Part shown: in pieces, positions 51,432 through 61,083 of the stretch
Position numbering within the stretch: the stretch's first letter is position 1
Layout of the letters: every line of letters starts with the position of its first letter
Source of the DNA: Mannheimia varigena
GTDB lineage: Bacteria; Pseudomonadota; Gammaproteobacteria; Enterobacterales; Pasteurellaceae
Assembly (NCBI RefSeq): GCF_013377235.1
Contig: NZ_CP016226.1
Coordinates: 1,984,001 to 2,048,000, forward strand
DNA length: 64,000 nt
Direction of reading: 5' to 3'
Translations under genes and position numbers: made by a program
The notes under the pieces: generated by a model
What the model was told of the DNA's origin: nothing
The model's input: the letters and a program-made list of their open reading frames with translations, nothing else
Databases searched by the model: none

Positions 51432-52037
51432 TTATAACGAATTTTTTAATGCCTCACGAATGAGCTGTTCACTGGTTGCCCCCGCTTTATTGACTTTCTT
51501 GATCATTTTTTCTGCATCAGTTGATTTATAACCTAAGGCAATTAAGGCATCAAGGGCTTCATTTGCCGGATCTGGCGTATTGCTTGCAACAATGTCATCC
51601 TGTGAAACTTCAACAAAGAAATCAGTTTGAGCAATGCCTTTAAATTTACCTTTTAGCTCAACAAGCAAACGTTCTGCTGTTTTTCTGCCAATACCCGGAA
51701 TTTTAGTGAGTTTTACTAATTCTTCATTTTCAATTGCTGTCGCAAATTGTGAAACCGACATTGCAGAAAGAATAGCAAGAGCAAGTTTTGGACCAACACC
51801 ATTGGTTTTAATTAGCTCACGAAATAAGGCTCTATCTTGTTTTTGGGCAAAGCCAAAGAGTAAGTGAGCATCTTCTCGCACCACTAAATGGGTAAAAATA
51901 GTGGTTTCATCGCCTACTTGTGGCAAGCTGTAGAAGCTCGTCATTGGGAGAAGTAATTCATAGCCCACACCTTGTACGTCCAGTAAAATTTCTGGTGGTT
52001 GCTTTTCAATAATTTTGCCGTGTAATCGTCCTATCAT
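51432..52037 (-). CDS. ruvA: Holliday junction-binding protein RuvA
   Basis: Tetramer that grips the four-way junction. 201 aa. N-terminal OB fold (MIGRLHGKIIEKQPPEILLD), two HhH motifs (TNGVGPKLALAIL and IPGIGRKTAERLL), acidic pin in between, and a C-terminal three-helix domain (ALDALIALGYKSTDAEKMI) that binds RuvB. ruvC is not upstream here, unlike many gamma-proteobacteria. Confidence 0.98.
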   Translation of the reverse strand: MIGRLHGKIIEKQPPEILLDVQGVGYELLLPMTSFYSLPQVGDETTIFTHLVVREDAHLLFGFAQKQDRALFRELIKTNGVGPKLALAILSAMSVSQFATAIENEELVKLTKIPGIGRKTAERLLVELKGKFKGIAQTDFFVEVSQDDIVASNTPDPANEALDALIALGYKSTDAEKMIKKVNKAGATSEQLIREALKNSL

Positions 52038-52145
52038 TGTTTTATCCGAAAGTTAAAATTGGCAGTAGCATAGCAGAAACTGTATAAAATAACACTATTT
52101 ATTCTCTACCTGATTTGCAAATTTTTTGCTAAAAACAACCGCTTG

Positions 52146-52772
52146 TTATCTGATGAGATGAGTAAAGCCTTCATAAATCAGCATAAAACCAAACAGGATA
52201 AAAATCACGCCTGAGATGTTATCAATATAGCGGCTATGCTTTGCGTAGAATTGTCTGATAGGCTGACGAGAAAAGAGGAGAGCGACCAGACAGAAATAAG
52301 CCAATGTGCTTATTACAAATAAAAAGAGTAGTTCAAACATTTGTGATGTTTGAGTGAAATTACTTAAATAAGCAGAAACAACGCTGGTAAAGTAAACCCC
52401 TGCTTTCGCATTGAAAATATTGATTAATAAGCCTTTTTTAATTTCTTCACAATTATTGAGCGGTATTAGCTCAGTTTTTTGTTCTTTAAACCTAACACTT
52501 TCAGTTACTCTTACCATTTTTGAACCGATATATACAAGGTAGCCGCCACCAATTAACATAATGCTATATTGGAAAATTTCGCCCATACTTTTGCTTAGCC
52601 AAGCCAGCCCGAAAATGGCGAAACTTGCCCAAAAAATAATGCCAATAGAAATGCCGATTGCCGCTAAAATGCCTTTTTTAATAGAATGGCTGGCAGATTG
52701 TCTAACGACATAAAAGAAATCAGGGCCGGGGCTGACTAGCCCTGCTAAGTGAATAAATAAAATTGTCAGCAT
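52146..52772 (-). CDS. LysE/RhtB-family amino acid exporter (RhtC-like)
   Basis: 208 aa, six hydrophobic segments. N-terminal motif SPGPDFFYVVRQSASHSIKKGILAAIGI is the family signature and is closest to threonine exporter RhtC. I start at ATG 52772, two bases after the pgpA stop; the open frame to 52838 lies inside pgpA. Last gene of nusB-thiL-pgpA-rhtC. Substrate is unproven. Confidence 0.85.
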   Translation of the reverse strand: MLTILFIHLAGLVSPGPDFFYVVRQSASHSIKKGILAAIGISIGIIFWASFAIFGLAWLSKSMGEIFQYSIMLIGGGYLVYIGSKMVRVTESVRFKEQKTELIPLNNCEEIKKGLLINIFNAKAGVYFTSVVSAYLSNFTQTSQMFELLFLFVISTLAYFCLVALLFSRQPIRQFYAKHSRYIDNISGVIFILFGFMLIYEGFTHLIR

Positions 52773-52773
52773 A

Positions 52774-53247
52774 TTAGGTAAAATAATATAAAAGATGAAG
52801 TGAAATAAGAGCGAAAATGGCAGCAAGAATATCATCAAACATAATGCCTAAGCCACCTTCTAATGTTTCATCAAAATAGCGGATTGGGAATGGTTTGAGA
52901 ATATCGAAAATGCGGAAGCTGATAAAAGCCAATATATAACCTAATAAATTATATTCAGGTAGATACGTAAACATTAAAAAGATGGCAACGATTTCATCCC
53001 AAACGATACGTCCATCATCGTGAGCATTCAGATCTTGGCTGGTTTTGTGGCAAATATAGCATCCTGAAATAAAGCTAATTAGGGTAACAATAGCAAAGAA
53101 AATGCTGGATTGGGTAGCTGTCCATAAAATAATCGCAACTATTAAACCTGCTAGGCTGCCCCAAGTGCCGGGGGCAGGTTTTAATAAACCGGAACCAAAG
53201 CCAAAAGCGAGAAAATGGATAGGATTTTTAAGATTAATTGGTTTCAT
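52774..53247 (-). CDS. pgpA: phosphatidylglycerophosphatase A
   Basis: Removes phosphate from phosphatidylglycerophosphate in phosphatidylglycerol synthesis. 157 aa membrane protein. Signature FGFGSGLLKPAPGTWGSL at the N-terminus and DDGRIVWDEIVAIFL in the middle. 5 bp after thiL, the usual neighbour. Confidence 0.94.
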   Translation of the reverse strand: MKPINLKNPIHFLAFGFGSGLLKPAPGTWGSLAGLIVAIILWTATQSSIFFAIVTLISFISGCYICHKTSQDLNAHDDGRIVWDEIVAIFLMFTYLPEYNLLGYILAFISFRIFDILKPFPIRYFDETLEGGLGIMFDDILAAIFALISLHLLYYFT

Positions 53248-53252
53248 AATTG

Positions 53253-54233
53253 TTATTTTTTGAAATGATCGAAGCCTCTTTGAGCGGGCAATGTAACTAC
53301 TTCATTATTGCGTAATAAGGTTAAGCCTTCTTTGGCGGAGCGAATTTGCCCAATGCACGTATAGTTCACACCTATGTTCGTGAGGGCTTTTTCGAGTTTT
53401 TGCTTATTATCGTTATGAACAGTAAAACAAAGTTCATAGTCTTCTCCTCCACTTAATGCGAAATGTTCAGCTTCTTCTTTTGAGTAACAATTTAGTAGCG
53501 GTTCTGAAAGTGGTAAATCATCAAGATTTAAGGCTGCACCGCAGTTACTACGTTTCAAAATGTGCCCTAAATCAGAGAGTAAACCGTCTGAAACATCAAT
53601 CGCTGCATTCGCAATAGAAGCTATGGTTAAGCCTAGTAAAACACGAGGCGTTGGGCGTAAATGGCGTTGAATAAGATAGCTTTCATCTTTATTCCAGTTG
53701 AGATTATCGGTTTTCTGCTTAAGTAATAATTGCAAACCAGCCGCACTATCGCCTAGTGTGCCGGAAATGTAGATCCAATCACCTATTTTAGCATTGTGGC
53801 GAAAAAGCCCTTTATCTTGTGGCACAATGCCTTGTGCGGTAAGAGTTAAAGATAAATGCCCTTTGGTTGTATCGCCACCAATTAGATCAACATTATAGTG
53901 ATCTAAAATATCAAAGAAATGTTCACTAAATTCAGCCAGCCAATCGTGATCGATTTCAGGTAAGGTTAAAGCCAATGAGATCCAAGCCGGTTCAGCCCCC
54001 ATTGAGGCGAGATCGCTTAAATTAACTGCCACACTTTTATATGCCAAATCAGCAGGTGAAATAGTTGGAAGAAAGTGAGTACCACAAACTAAAGTATCTG
54101 TTGTGATGGCTAGTTGTTGATTGGGTTTGAGAGAAGTTACCGCACAATCATCGCCAATAGAGAGTAACACATCTTTACGAGGTGGGCGTTGAGAGGCGTT
54201 GAAGTAACGATCGATAATATCAAATTCACCCAT
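53253..54233 (-). CDS. thiL: thiamine-monophosphate kinase
   Basis: Phosphorylates TMP to the cofactor TPP. 326 aa (E. coli 325). PurM-like fold: SIGDDCAVTSLKPNQQL, VNLSDLASMGAEPAWISLALTLP, DLIGGDTTKG, and C-terminal ALSGGEDYELCFTV. It follows nusB. TPP made here is the ligand of the riboswitch at 16.1 kb. Confidence 0.96.
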   Translation of the reverse strand: MGEFDIIDRYFNASQRPPRKDVLLSIGDDCAVTSLKPNQQLAITTDTLVCGTHFLPTISPADLAYKSVAVNLSDLASMGAEPAWISLALTLPEIDHDWLAEFSEHFFDILDHYNVDLIGGDTTKGHLSLTLTAQGIVPQDKGLFRHNAKIGDWIYISGTLGDSAAGLQLLLKQKTDNLNWNKDESYLIQRHLRPTPRVLLGLTIASIANAAIDVSDGLLSDLGHILKRSNCGAALNLDDLPLSEPLLNCYSKEEAEHFALSGGEDYELCFTVHNDNKQKLEKALTNIGVNYTCIGQIRSAKEGLTLLRNNEVVTLPAQRGFDHFKK

Positions 54234-54257
54234 AAAATTTCCTTAATCCTTCAGATC

Positions 54258-54290
54258 AATAAAATCCCCAATTTCATACAAAATTGGGGA
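54258..54290 (-). terminator. hairpin between nusB and thiL
   Basis: Reverse strand TCCCCAATTT, loop TGTATG, AAATTGGGGA, then TTTTATT. It could terminate or attenuate transcription entering thiL-pgpA-rhtC. Confidence 0.65.
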
Positions 54291-54295
54291 GTATT

Positions 54296-54709
54296 TTATT
54301 TCTTACCGAGAACGGGTACTAATTTGTCTAAAATACCGTTGATGTATTTGTGGCTATCATCAGAGCCAAACACTTTTGCAACTTCGATACCTTCGTTGAT
54401 CACAACACGGAAAGGTACATCATCTTCAAATTTAAGCTCATAGCCAGATAAGCGAAGAATAGAACGCTCGATAGGATCGATATCGTCTTCAGCACGATCT
54501 AAATAAGGGCGTAATGCTTCATCAATGGCTTCAACATTATCTACAACGCCACGAAAAAGTTTGCGGAAATAAGGCATATCCACGCCTTTCATATCTTGAT
54601 CGGCAATAAATGCTAATTCCACTTCTTCAACCGTATTTTTGGAGATATACCAAGAATAAATGGCTTGAACCGCACACTCTCTTGCACGGCGACGTGGGGA
54701 AACTTTCAT
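54296..54709 (-). CDS. nusB: transcription antitermination factor NusB
   Basis: Binds boxA RNA with NusE during rRNA antitermination. 137 aa. N-terminal SPRRRARECAVQAIYSW, arginine-rich and conserved, and C-terminal PFRVVINEGIEVAKVFGSDDSHKYINGILDKL. Start is ATG 54709 behind AGAGG. ribE/ribH, often upstream, are not present; comE lies upstream. Confidence 0.96.
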   Translation of the reverse strand: MKVSPRRRARECAVQAIYSWYISKNTVEEVELAFIADQDMKGVDMPYFRKLFRGVVDNVEAIDEALRPYLDRAEDDIDPIERSILRLSGYELKFEDDVPFRVVINEGIEVAKVFGSDDSHKYINGILDKLVPVLGKK

Positions 54710-54788
54710 AAAACCTCTAATTCTATAACACAAAAAATGACGGCTGATTCTAGCACACTTCCCCTATTTTTGCTTGCGTTTATCTTCG

Positions 54789-56102
54789 CTATTTTGATTT
54801 TTTCGTACTGCTTACTTTTTCGTTTGATTGAAGAATGTAGGGAGTAACGAAAATGACGAGTTCTCGTTTGCTGATTTTATCTCTAGTTTGGCTGAATAAA
54901 CGCTTAATAAAGGGAATTGAACCTAAAACAGGCACTTTATCTTCCCCTTTTTGGGCTAAATATTGAAAAATTCCACCTAATACAATAGTTTCCCCGTGTT
55001 TAGCAAAAACTTGTGTGTTGAGTTCTTGCTTATCAATAGTAATTAAACCGCTACTACCGGATTGAGAGTTCGGCGAGTTTTGGGTTACGACTAAATCCAG
55101 CAAAATTTGATTTTGAGTAGAAAGATGAGGAACAACTTCCAATCCTAACACAGCTTCTTTAAATTCGACATCGGTTGCTTCTGATTTTGTGTTATACATC
55201 ACATAAGGAATTTCTGTGCCTTGCTTGATGCTTGCAGGTTTTTTATTCGTGGTTAAAAGACGAGGACTGGCAATAATTTCCACACTGTTTTCCTGCTCTA
55301 ATGCACTAAGTTCCAAATCTAGCACACGGCTATTAATGGAAGCCACTTGTAAAACGGCGGAAGCTCCATTCGCAACAGGGAAATTCACATTGAGATTATT
55401 AGCTACATTACTTAATCCATTACCTTCAAGTTGCCCGCCAAATTTATAGTGATCAGCTCCTCTGGAAAACATTCCCCAACGCACTCCCAGCTCTTGCAAA
55501 TGTTCGCTACTGATAGTAACAATGCGAGCTTCAATCGCAATTTGTTCTGTAGGTTGGTCGAGTTTTTTGACTAATCGCTCAATATTTTGCAGTGATTTCG
55601 CACTATCTTTAATAATTAAGCTATTACTTCGCTCATCGAAATGGATATAGCCATTCTCAGATAAAAACGTACCACTACCTTTAGTTAAAGATTCAATCAC
55701 TTCTGAGGCTTTCGCATAATTGAGCTTTATCGTTTTAGTCATCAACTTTGGAGTGGTTACAAGCGGTGGATTTTGTCCGTTATTTTGCAAATGGGCTATT
55801 GGAGCTGAATTTAAATCAGCCAATTTTTCTTCTTTTTTACTGATATAAACAATATCACTTTCTTGGCTAAAAGATAATTTATTTACTTTACTGATCGTTT
55901 TGAATATCTCCTCAATAGACTTATTTTCTAATCTTAAGGTGGATTTAGTTTGAATATCATCCTCTAATACTATATTTTTCCCTATTTCTTCGGATAAATA
56001 AGTAAGCAGAAGTGAAGTTGGTGCATTTTTTACTGCAAGAGAAATAGTATCAGCCAACGCTAGTGAAGAGCTAAATAATAAATAAATAAAAACTCTGAAC
56101 AT
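54789..56102 (-). CDS. comE: competence secretin ComE (PilQ/HofQ family)
   Basis: Outer-membrane secretin through which DNA and the competence pilus pass. 437 aa. Signal peptide (to ALA, about residue 17), N-domains, then the secretin core: VEIIASPRLLTTNKKPASIKQGTEIPY, GLEVVPHLS, and the C-terminal VFAKHGETIVLGGIF with PVLGSIPFIKRLF. Last gene of comABCDE; the H. influenzae sixth gene comF is not found after it. Confidence 0.94.
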   Translation of the reverse strand: MFRVFIYLLFSSSLALADTISLAVKNAPTSLLLTYLSEEIGKNIVLEDDIQTKSTLRLENKSIEEIFKTISKVNKLSFSQESDIVYISKKEEKLADLNSAPIAHLQNNGQNPPLVTTPKLMTKTIKLNYAKASEVIESLTKGSGTFLSENGYIHFDERSNSLIIKDSAKSLQNIERLVKKLDQPTEQIAIEARIVTISSEHLQELGVRWGMFSRGADHYKFGGQLEGNGLSNVANNLNVNFPVANGASAVLQVASINSRVLDLELSALEQENSVEIIASPRLLTTNKKPASIKQGTEIPYVMYNTKSEATDVEFKEAVLGLEVVPHLSTQNQILLDLVVTQNSPNSQSGSSGLITIDKQELNTQVFAKHGETIVLGGIFQYLAQKGEDKVPVLGSIPFIKRLFSQTRDKISKRELVIFVTPYILQSNEKVSSTKKSK

Positions 56103-56110
56103 ACTAACCC

Positions 56111-56524
56111 CTATAGTTTTATGGTGATCTCATATGGAAAATGACAATCTTTTGTGAGTTTCCAATTAATATAAGTGAGTGATTTTAAATTAATGTTTTT
56201 TATCTCAATTTCTTGATTTTGAATGAACTGGTTTTCCTTGAAATCAAGTAATTGTTCTTTTTCATCGATAAACAAGGCTGTAGAATTTTCATTAATTTTA
56301 ACTAAGCCAATAAGTTTTAATTTCTCAAATTCAGTAAGTAAATTGAGAGAGTTTTTATGCTCGAAAGTCTTGCAAGCGGTTAAATTTTCCGAATTTTTTG
56401 CAATTTCAGGTAGAACTTCAAGGGTATTCTGTTCATTTTTCATCTGAGGCTGTTCACCAAAAAATGGATCGACAGCCGTAGCGTTAAAACTAATGAATAA
56501 AAAAGAGAAAAAATAGTTACGCAT
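56111..56524 (-). CDS. comD: competence protein ComD (PilP-like)
   Basis: 137 aa with an N-terminal signal-like segment. Weakly conserved; sequence such as EKLKLIGLVKI fits the PilP-type lipoprotein/pilotin family. Assigned mainly by position between comC and comE. An uptake signal (GCAAGCGGTTAAATTTTCC) lies inside the gene, with its AT-rich tail. 8 bp before comE. Confidence 0.8.
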   Translation of the reverse strand: MRNYFFSFLFISFNATAVDPFFGEQPQMKNEQNTLEVLPEIAKNSENLTACKTFEHKNSLNLLTEFEKLKLIGLVKINENSTALFIDEKEQLLDFKENQFIQNQEIEIKNINLKSLTYINWKLTKDCHFPYEITIKL

Positions 56525-56525
56525 A

Positions 56526-57059
56526 TTATTCCTTATTGGCTAAAACCACTAATGTAGCCGTAAGTTCTACTTTTCTATCTTCAGTAGATTTAGTTAGAGT
56601 AAGTAAGTGATATTTTAAATAGCCAATTTGGTTAAGATCGTTAATAAAATTAAACAATGAATGGCTATCAGCAGTTATTTTTAATTCAATGCTTTTACCT
56701 TGATCTAAATTCCAATTTAGATTATCAATATTAAGATGATGTTTCTGAGCTATTTTTTGTATTGTAGTATTAATATTTGTTAAGTTATTTTCTGTTTTTT
56801 TAGATTTAACCTTATCAAATAATTGGTTGTATAAATTTTTCTGATGAGTAAGGTTTACATTTTGATTGCCTATCTTTTCTAAGAACTGATTAATATCTAA
56901 GTGAATTTTGATTATATAAAGTATAGGTAAAAGAATAAGAGTGAAGAACATAAAAGCTTGTATTGTTTTTTGGTTTTTTCTAATGAAATTAACTACTTTG
57001 AAGATAGTGCTATTCGGATTTAAATATAAATTTTCTAGCTTATTTTTAATTAAAATCAC
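56526..57059 (-). CDS. comC: competence protein ComC (PilO-like)
   Basis: 177 aa with one membrane helix (about residues 34-53, FMFFTLILLPILYIIKIH), a coiled-coil-prone stretch and a C-terminal ferredoxin-like part, the PilO layout. Starts with GTG at 57059 behind AAGGAAAC, one base after the comB stop. Assigned by position and architecture. Very AT-rich. Confidence 0.82.
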   Translation of the reverse strand: MILIKNKLENLYLNPNSTIFKVVNFIRKNQKTIQAFMFFTLILLPILYIIKIHLDINQFLEKIGNQNVNLTHQKNLYNQLFDKVKSKKTENNLTNINTTIQKIAQKHHLNIDNLNWNLDQGKSIELKITADSHSLFNFINDLNQIGYLKYHLLTLTKSTEDRKVELTATLVVLANKE

Positions 57060-57060
57060 C

Positions 57061-57582
57061 TTAGTTTCCTTTATGTTTTATGTTGAATGTAAAAGATATT
57101 TCATTTTTATGATTAACACTTACTTGCTCTGTTTTGGTCTCAATAAATTCTTTTTGATATAAATATTGCTCTAGCTTTTTGAAATCTTCCTCTATACTTA
57201 AATTACCCCCTATTCTTAAATAAAGATCTTTTTCTTGATATAACTGTATTACATCGATCCCTCCATTTTTTAAAGGGATATGCTGAATTATTGTAAATAG
57301 CTGTTCGACTTTCTGATTTTCAGCAAAAGGTAAAATAATGTTATTGTTATTTTTAAGGTGTGAAATTTTGTTTTCAAAATCAACAGTATCTGCTTGTAGT
57401 TTCTCTAATTGCTGTGTAAGAGATTCAATTTCATTCTTTTTCTGAACACTATAAAAGAGCAAACATAAGCTGATAAGGCTGATTAATAAAAATGTATAAG
57501 CGATATTTTTGATGCTTTTATAGTGAGTAAATACCCATTTACTTTTTCTATTTCCGCTTAAATCAATGCCTTGCCATTCCAT
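57061..57582 (-). CDS. comB: competence protein ComB (PilN-like)
   Basis: 173 aa, one membrane helix (about residues 30-48, FLLISLISLCLLFYSV) then coiled coil (KKNEIESLTQQLEKLQADTVDFENKI), as PilN proteins have. Overlaps comA by 25 bp. Expected to form the inner-membrane alignment complex with ComA and ComC. Confidence 0.82.
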   Translation of the reverse strand: MEWQGIDLSGNRKSKWVFTHYKSIKNIAYTFLLISLISLCLLFYSVQKKNEIESLTQQLEKLQADTVDFENKISHLKNNNNIILPFAENQKVEQLFTIIQHIPLKNGGIDVIQLYQEKDLYLRIGGNLSIEEDFKKLEQYLYQKEFIETKTEQVSVNHKNEISFTFNIKHKGN

Positions 57583-58259
57583 AAACTTGCTCCAAGTGCG
57601 AGATAATAAAGTTGCTTTGATTCATCCGATTGCATATCGGTATCGGTAATTAAAATATCAGATAAATAAATACAATTCTTAGGTTCAACCAGAGGAAATA
57701 GTAGTTCGCTTTCTGTAAATTGAACTGTTTTTTGCTTAAAAGAAAAACAGGGAAAGTTATTATCAAGTTGAGGATTTAAATGAAAAATACCTCGAATATA
57801 ACAATGCAGTTCGCAATCTAAAATGCTGTTAAATTGATTTAAACTTTCTGCATAGTGTTTATTTAATGCATAAATTGTTATTTTATCGAGATTGTTATTA
57901 CTGCTTGGCAATCGCTGATACTCAAAATTGAGTAATTCAATTGCAAGTGGTTGCTCATTTTTTAAAATTTGGATAACTTGCCTATGTAATTGGATTTCAT
58001 CAAGTTTTTTAGAGATAAAAATAGTTTTTCGCCAGATATATTGGTAAGGAATGGTGCGAACGAGGGTAAAAGGTTCATTTACCGTTTCTGCTGCGATGAT
58101 TTTTTGAATAGCTATCTCTAATCCTTCACTCTTTTGCTGCCAAAAAGTACTGAATTTTTCAGCTTGATTTTTGACTAAGCAATAATATTGTTCATTTTCA
58201 CTTAAGCCTAAAACTGTAGGCGAGACAGGCTTTTTTACTGGTGGTTTAAGTAGTTTCAT
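57558..58259 (-). CDS. comA: competence protein ComA (PilM-like)
   Basis: 233 aa cytoplasmic protein, first gene of comABCDE and divergent from mrcA. The sequence is diverged; only general PilM/ComA features show (LYYLALGASLWNG near the end resembles the PilM C-terminal ATPase-fold motif). Shorter than type IV pilus PilM (about 350 aa). Identification relies on operon position, which matches H. influenzae. Confidence 0.82.
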   Translation of the reverse strand: MKLLKPPVKKPVSPTVLGLSENEQYYCLVKNQAEKFSTFWQQKSEGLEIAIQKIIAAETVNEPFTLVRTIPYQYIWRKTIFISKKLDEIQLHRQVIQILKNEQPLAIELLNFEYQRLPSSNNNLDKITIYALNKHYAESLNQFNSILDCELHCYIRGIFHLNPQLDNNFPCFSFKQKTVQFTESELLFPLVEPKNCIYLSDILITDTDMQSDESKQLYYLALGASLWNGKALI

Positions 58260-58384
58260 AATGAGTTCAATAAGTAAAATTTATAGCAATTTAGTTAGGT
58301 TAAATGGGCGTTTTCGCTTATACTTAGCAACTTAATATTGGCTTTAAATTTATATTTCGTCATTAACCAAAAGAGATTTTTTCG

Positions 58385-60937
58385 ATGCGGATCGCAAAAA
58401 TAATATTTAGTGCTTTACTTTCACTGTTAATTTTAGGTGGGGTAATCGGTGGTTTACTTTATATGCATATCAAGTCTGACTTACCTGATGTTGCAACACT
58501 TAAAAATGTTGAGTTACAACAACCAATGCAGATTTTTACTTTAGATGGTAAATTAATTGGTGAAGTGGGCGAAGAACGCCGTATTCCGGTTAAACTTGAG
58601 GATGTTCCTCCAATGTTGATAAAAGCAATTTTAGCAACAGAAGATGCTCGTTTCTATGAACATAAAGGGATTGACCCTAAAGGGATTATGCGTGCATTGT
58701 GGCGTACCAGTCAGGGCGATACACAAGGGGCAAGTACCATTACTCAACAGTTAGCAAAAAACTTTTTCTTAACGCCTGAGCGTAGTATTGAGCGTAAAGC
58801 AAAAGAAGCTATTTTGGCATTAGAAATCGAACAAGTTTTGACGAAAAATGAAATTTTAGAACTTTATTTGAACAAAATTTATTTAGGGTATCGCTCGCAT
58901 GGTGTAGCAGCAGCGGCTAAAACCTATTTTAATAAAGCGTTAAAAGATCTCACGCTTTCGGAAATTGCAATTATTGCAGGGCTTCCAAAAGCACCATCAA
59001 CAATGAACCCACTTTATTCGGTAAAACGTGCAGAAGATCGTCGTAATGTAGTTTTGGGTAGAATGCTTGAAACTAAAGATATTACTCAACAACAGTACGA
59101 AAAAGCGAAAGCTGAGCCAATTGTAGCAAATTACTATGGTGCAGCATTAGAGTTTCGTGCTGATTATGTTACAGAGATGGTTCGCCAAGAAATTGTAAAA
59201 CGTTATGGTGAAAACATTGCTTATAACAAAGGTTTAAAAGTCTATGCAACCGTACTTTCTGCAGACCAAAAAGCTGCACAAGATGCATTGCGTGAAAATT
59301 TGATTGATTATGATCGCAGACGTGGTTGGCGTGGAGCTGAAAAATTATGGGCAGGAAATGATGCTTGGGATGATGAAAAAATTATCGACCATTTAAGTAA
59401 ATTACCAAAATCTGATCCCTTTACCCCTGCTGTGGTTATGCAAACAGATAAATCAAAATATACGCTTTTATTAGCAAATGGGGAGCCTGCAACATTAAAA
59501 CGTGTTAATGCGTCTTTTGCGCCTAAAGGGTTAAAGGTTGGAGAACAGATTTGGGTTAGACTAAATAAAGCCAAGGAGTGGACTTTAGGGCAAGTGCCTG
59601 AAGTTAATTCAGCGTTAGTGTCAATTAATAGTGAAAATGGGGCTATTGAAGCTATTGTGGGTGGTTTTAGCTTTGAACAGAGCCGCTTTAACCGTGCGAC
59701 TCAATCTTTAGTACAAGTAGGTTCGGCGATTAAGCCTTTTATTTATGCCGCAGCTATGAATAAGGGATTAAGCCTTTCTACCACCATTAGTGATGGCCCA
59801 ATTGTGATTAAAAAGAAAGGGCAAAAAGAGTGGCGACCTAAAAATGCGGACGGTGTTTATGGCGGTCCAACGCGTGCAAGGGTGGCATTAGGTAAATCCA
59901 GAAATATGGTCGCAATTCGTGTATTGCAAATGGCGGGCATCGATTATACTGCTGATTATTTACAACGTTTTGGCTTTAATCGTAACCAGTATATCGCCAC
60001 AGAGTCACTTGCGTTAGGAGCGGCTTCATTCACTCCGCTTGAAATGGCTCGAGCATATGCGGTATTTAATAATGGTGGTTATTTAATTGAACCTTATATT
60101 ATTGACCGAATTATTGATGCCCAAGGCTATGAGCTGTATCAAGCAAATCCTGTAGTATCTTGTTCAGTGTGCGATAATCCTGTGATTTATCCTGAGCCGA
60201 AATATTTTGACTCAGTAAAAATTCATGATGAAACTCAAGTAGCGACAGCTCCAGTTACTCAGAATAGTATTGAGGAAGAAGTAGTGGAGGATATCGTAGA
60301 ATCAGAGCCAGAATTACAAGCTGAAAATAGTGAGAAAAATGCTCCTAGCCTGATGGCAGAGTCTTCTCATCATGTTAAGGGACTACGTTATGCTCCTCAT
60401 GTGATAAGTAATGAATTAGCATTCTTAATGCGTAGTGCATTAGCTACTGCTGTGACTGGTGAGCCAGAATATGGTTGGCGCGGCACAAGTTACCGAATGC
60501 TTAATACAATTAAGCGGGCTGATGTGGGCGGTAAAACAGGTACAACAAATAATTCTAAAGCAACATGGTATGCTGGTTTTGGTGCTGATATTGCGACAGT
60601 AGTTTATGTTGGTTTCGATGATAACAAACGTGAACTTGGTAAAGGTGCTTCAGGTTCAGTAACAGCGTTACCAGCTTGGGTGAATTATATGAAAGTAGCC
60701 CTTGCTGATAAACCTGTGCAAAAAGATGTTGTGCCAGGCAACATTGTTGAAGTGAAAATTGATCCAAATAGTGGTTTCTTAGGTAATGGACGTAAAGAGT
60801 TCTTTATTAAAGGAACAGAACCAACAAAACGATACGTGGTTGAAAGAGGTTATACTGAGAAATCGCCAACACAAACTGTTCCTGCTCGATTAGGACTTCC
60901 ACCACCAGGTGTGTTGCAAAGTGGGGAATTATTCTAA
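58385..60937 (+). CDS. mrcA: penicillin-binding protein 1A
   Basis: Bifunctional peptidoglycan synthase anchored in the inner membrane. 850 aa, as E. coli PBP1A. Membrane helix at residues 7-27; glycosyltransferase GT51 domain with catalytic Glu86 in ATEDARFYEHKGIDPKG and GASTITQQLAKNFFL; transpeptidase with active-site Ser in GSAIKPFIYAA (about residue 455) and KTGTTNN. An insertion with two Cys (CSVCDNP) and an acidic linker lies between them and the KTG box. In H. influenzae the homologue is called ponA and neighbours comA in the same way. Confidence 0.96.
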   Translation: MRIAKIIFSALLSLLILGGVIGGLLYMHIKSDLPDVATLKNVELQQPMQIFTLDGKLIGEVGEERRIPVKLEDVPPMLIKAILATEDARFYEHKGIDPKGIMRALWRTSQGDTQGASTITQQLAKNFFLTPERSIERKAKEAILALEIEQVLTKNEILELYLNKIYLGYRSHGVAAAAKTYFNKALKDLTLSEIAIIAGLPKAPSTMNPLYSVKRAEDRRNVVLGRMLETKDITQQQYEKAKAEPIVANYYGAALEFRADYVTEMVRQEIVKRYGENIAYNKGLKVYATVLSADQKAAQDALRENLIDYDRRRGWRGAEKLWAGNDAWDDEKIIDHLSKLPKSDPFTPAVVMQTDKSKYTLLLANGEPATLKRVNASFAPKGLKVGEQIWVRLNKAKEWTLGQVPEVNSALVSINSENGAIEAIVGGFSFEQSRFNRATQSLVQVGSAIKPFIYAAAMNKGLSLSTTISDGPIVIKKKGQKEWRPKNADGVYGGPTRARVALGKSRNMVAIRVLQMAGIDYTADYLQRFGFNRNQYIATESLALGAASFTPLEMARAYAVFNNGGYLIEPYIIDRIIDAQGYELYQANPVVSCSVCDNPVIYPEPKYFDSVKIHDETQVATAPVTQNSIEEEVVEDIVESEPELQAENSEKNAPSLMAESSHHVKGLRYAPHVISNELAFLMRSALATAVTGEPEYGWRGTSYRMLNTIKRADVGGKTGTTNNSKATWYAGFGADIATVVYVGFDDNKRELGKGASGSVTALPAWVNYMKVALADKPVQKDVVPGNIVEVKIDPNSGFLGNGRKEFFIKGTEPTKRYVVERGYTEKSPTQTVPARLGLPPPGVLQSGELF

Positions 60938-61083
60938 AAATTGCAAGGAATATGTTCTTAAAAGTTGATAAATAGGGATATTTTTTGCGATAATAACGAT
61001 CAATTTTATTTTGGGCGATTTGTGAGTTATTTATATACCTTTAGTCAATAAACCGATTTTATTGCAATTTTTATAAGAAATCA

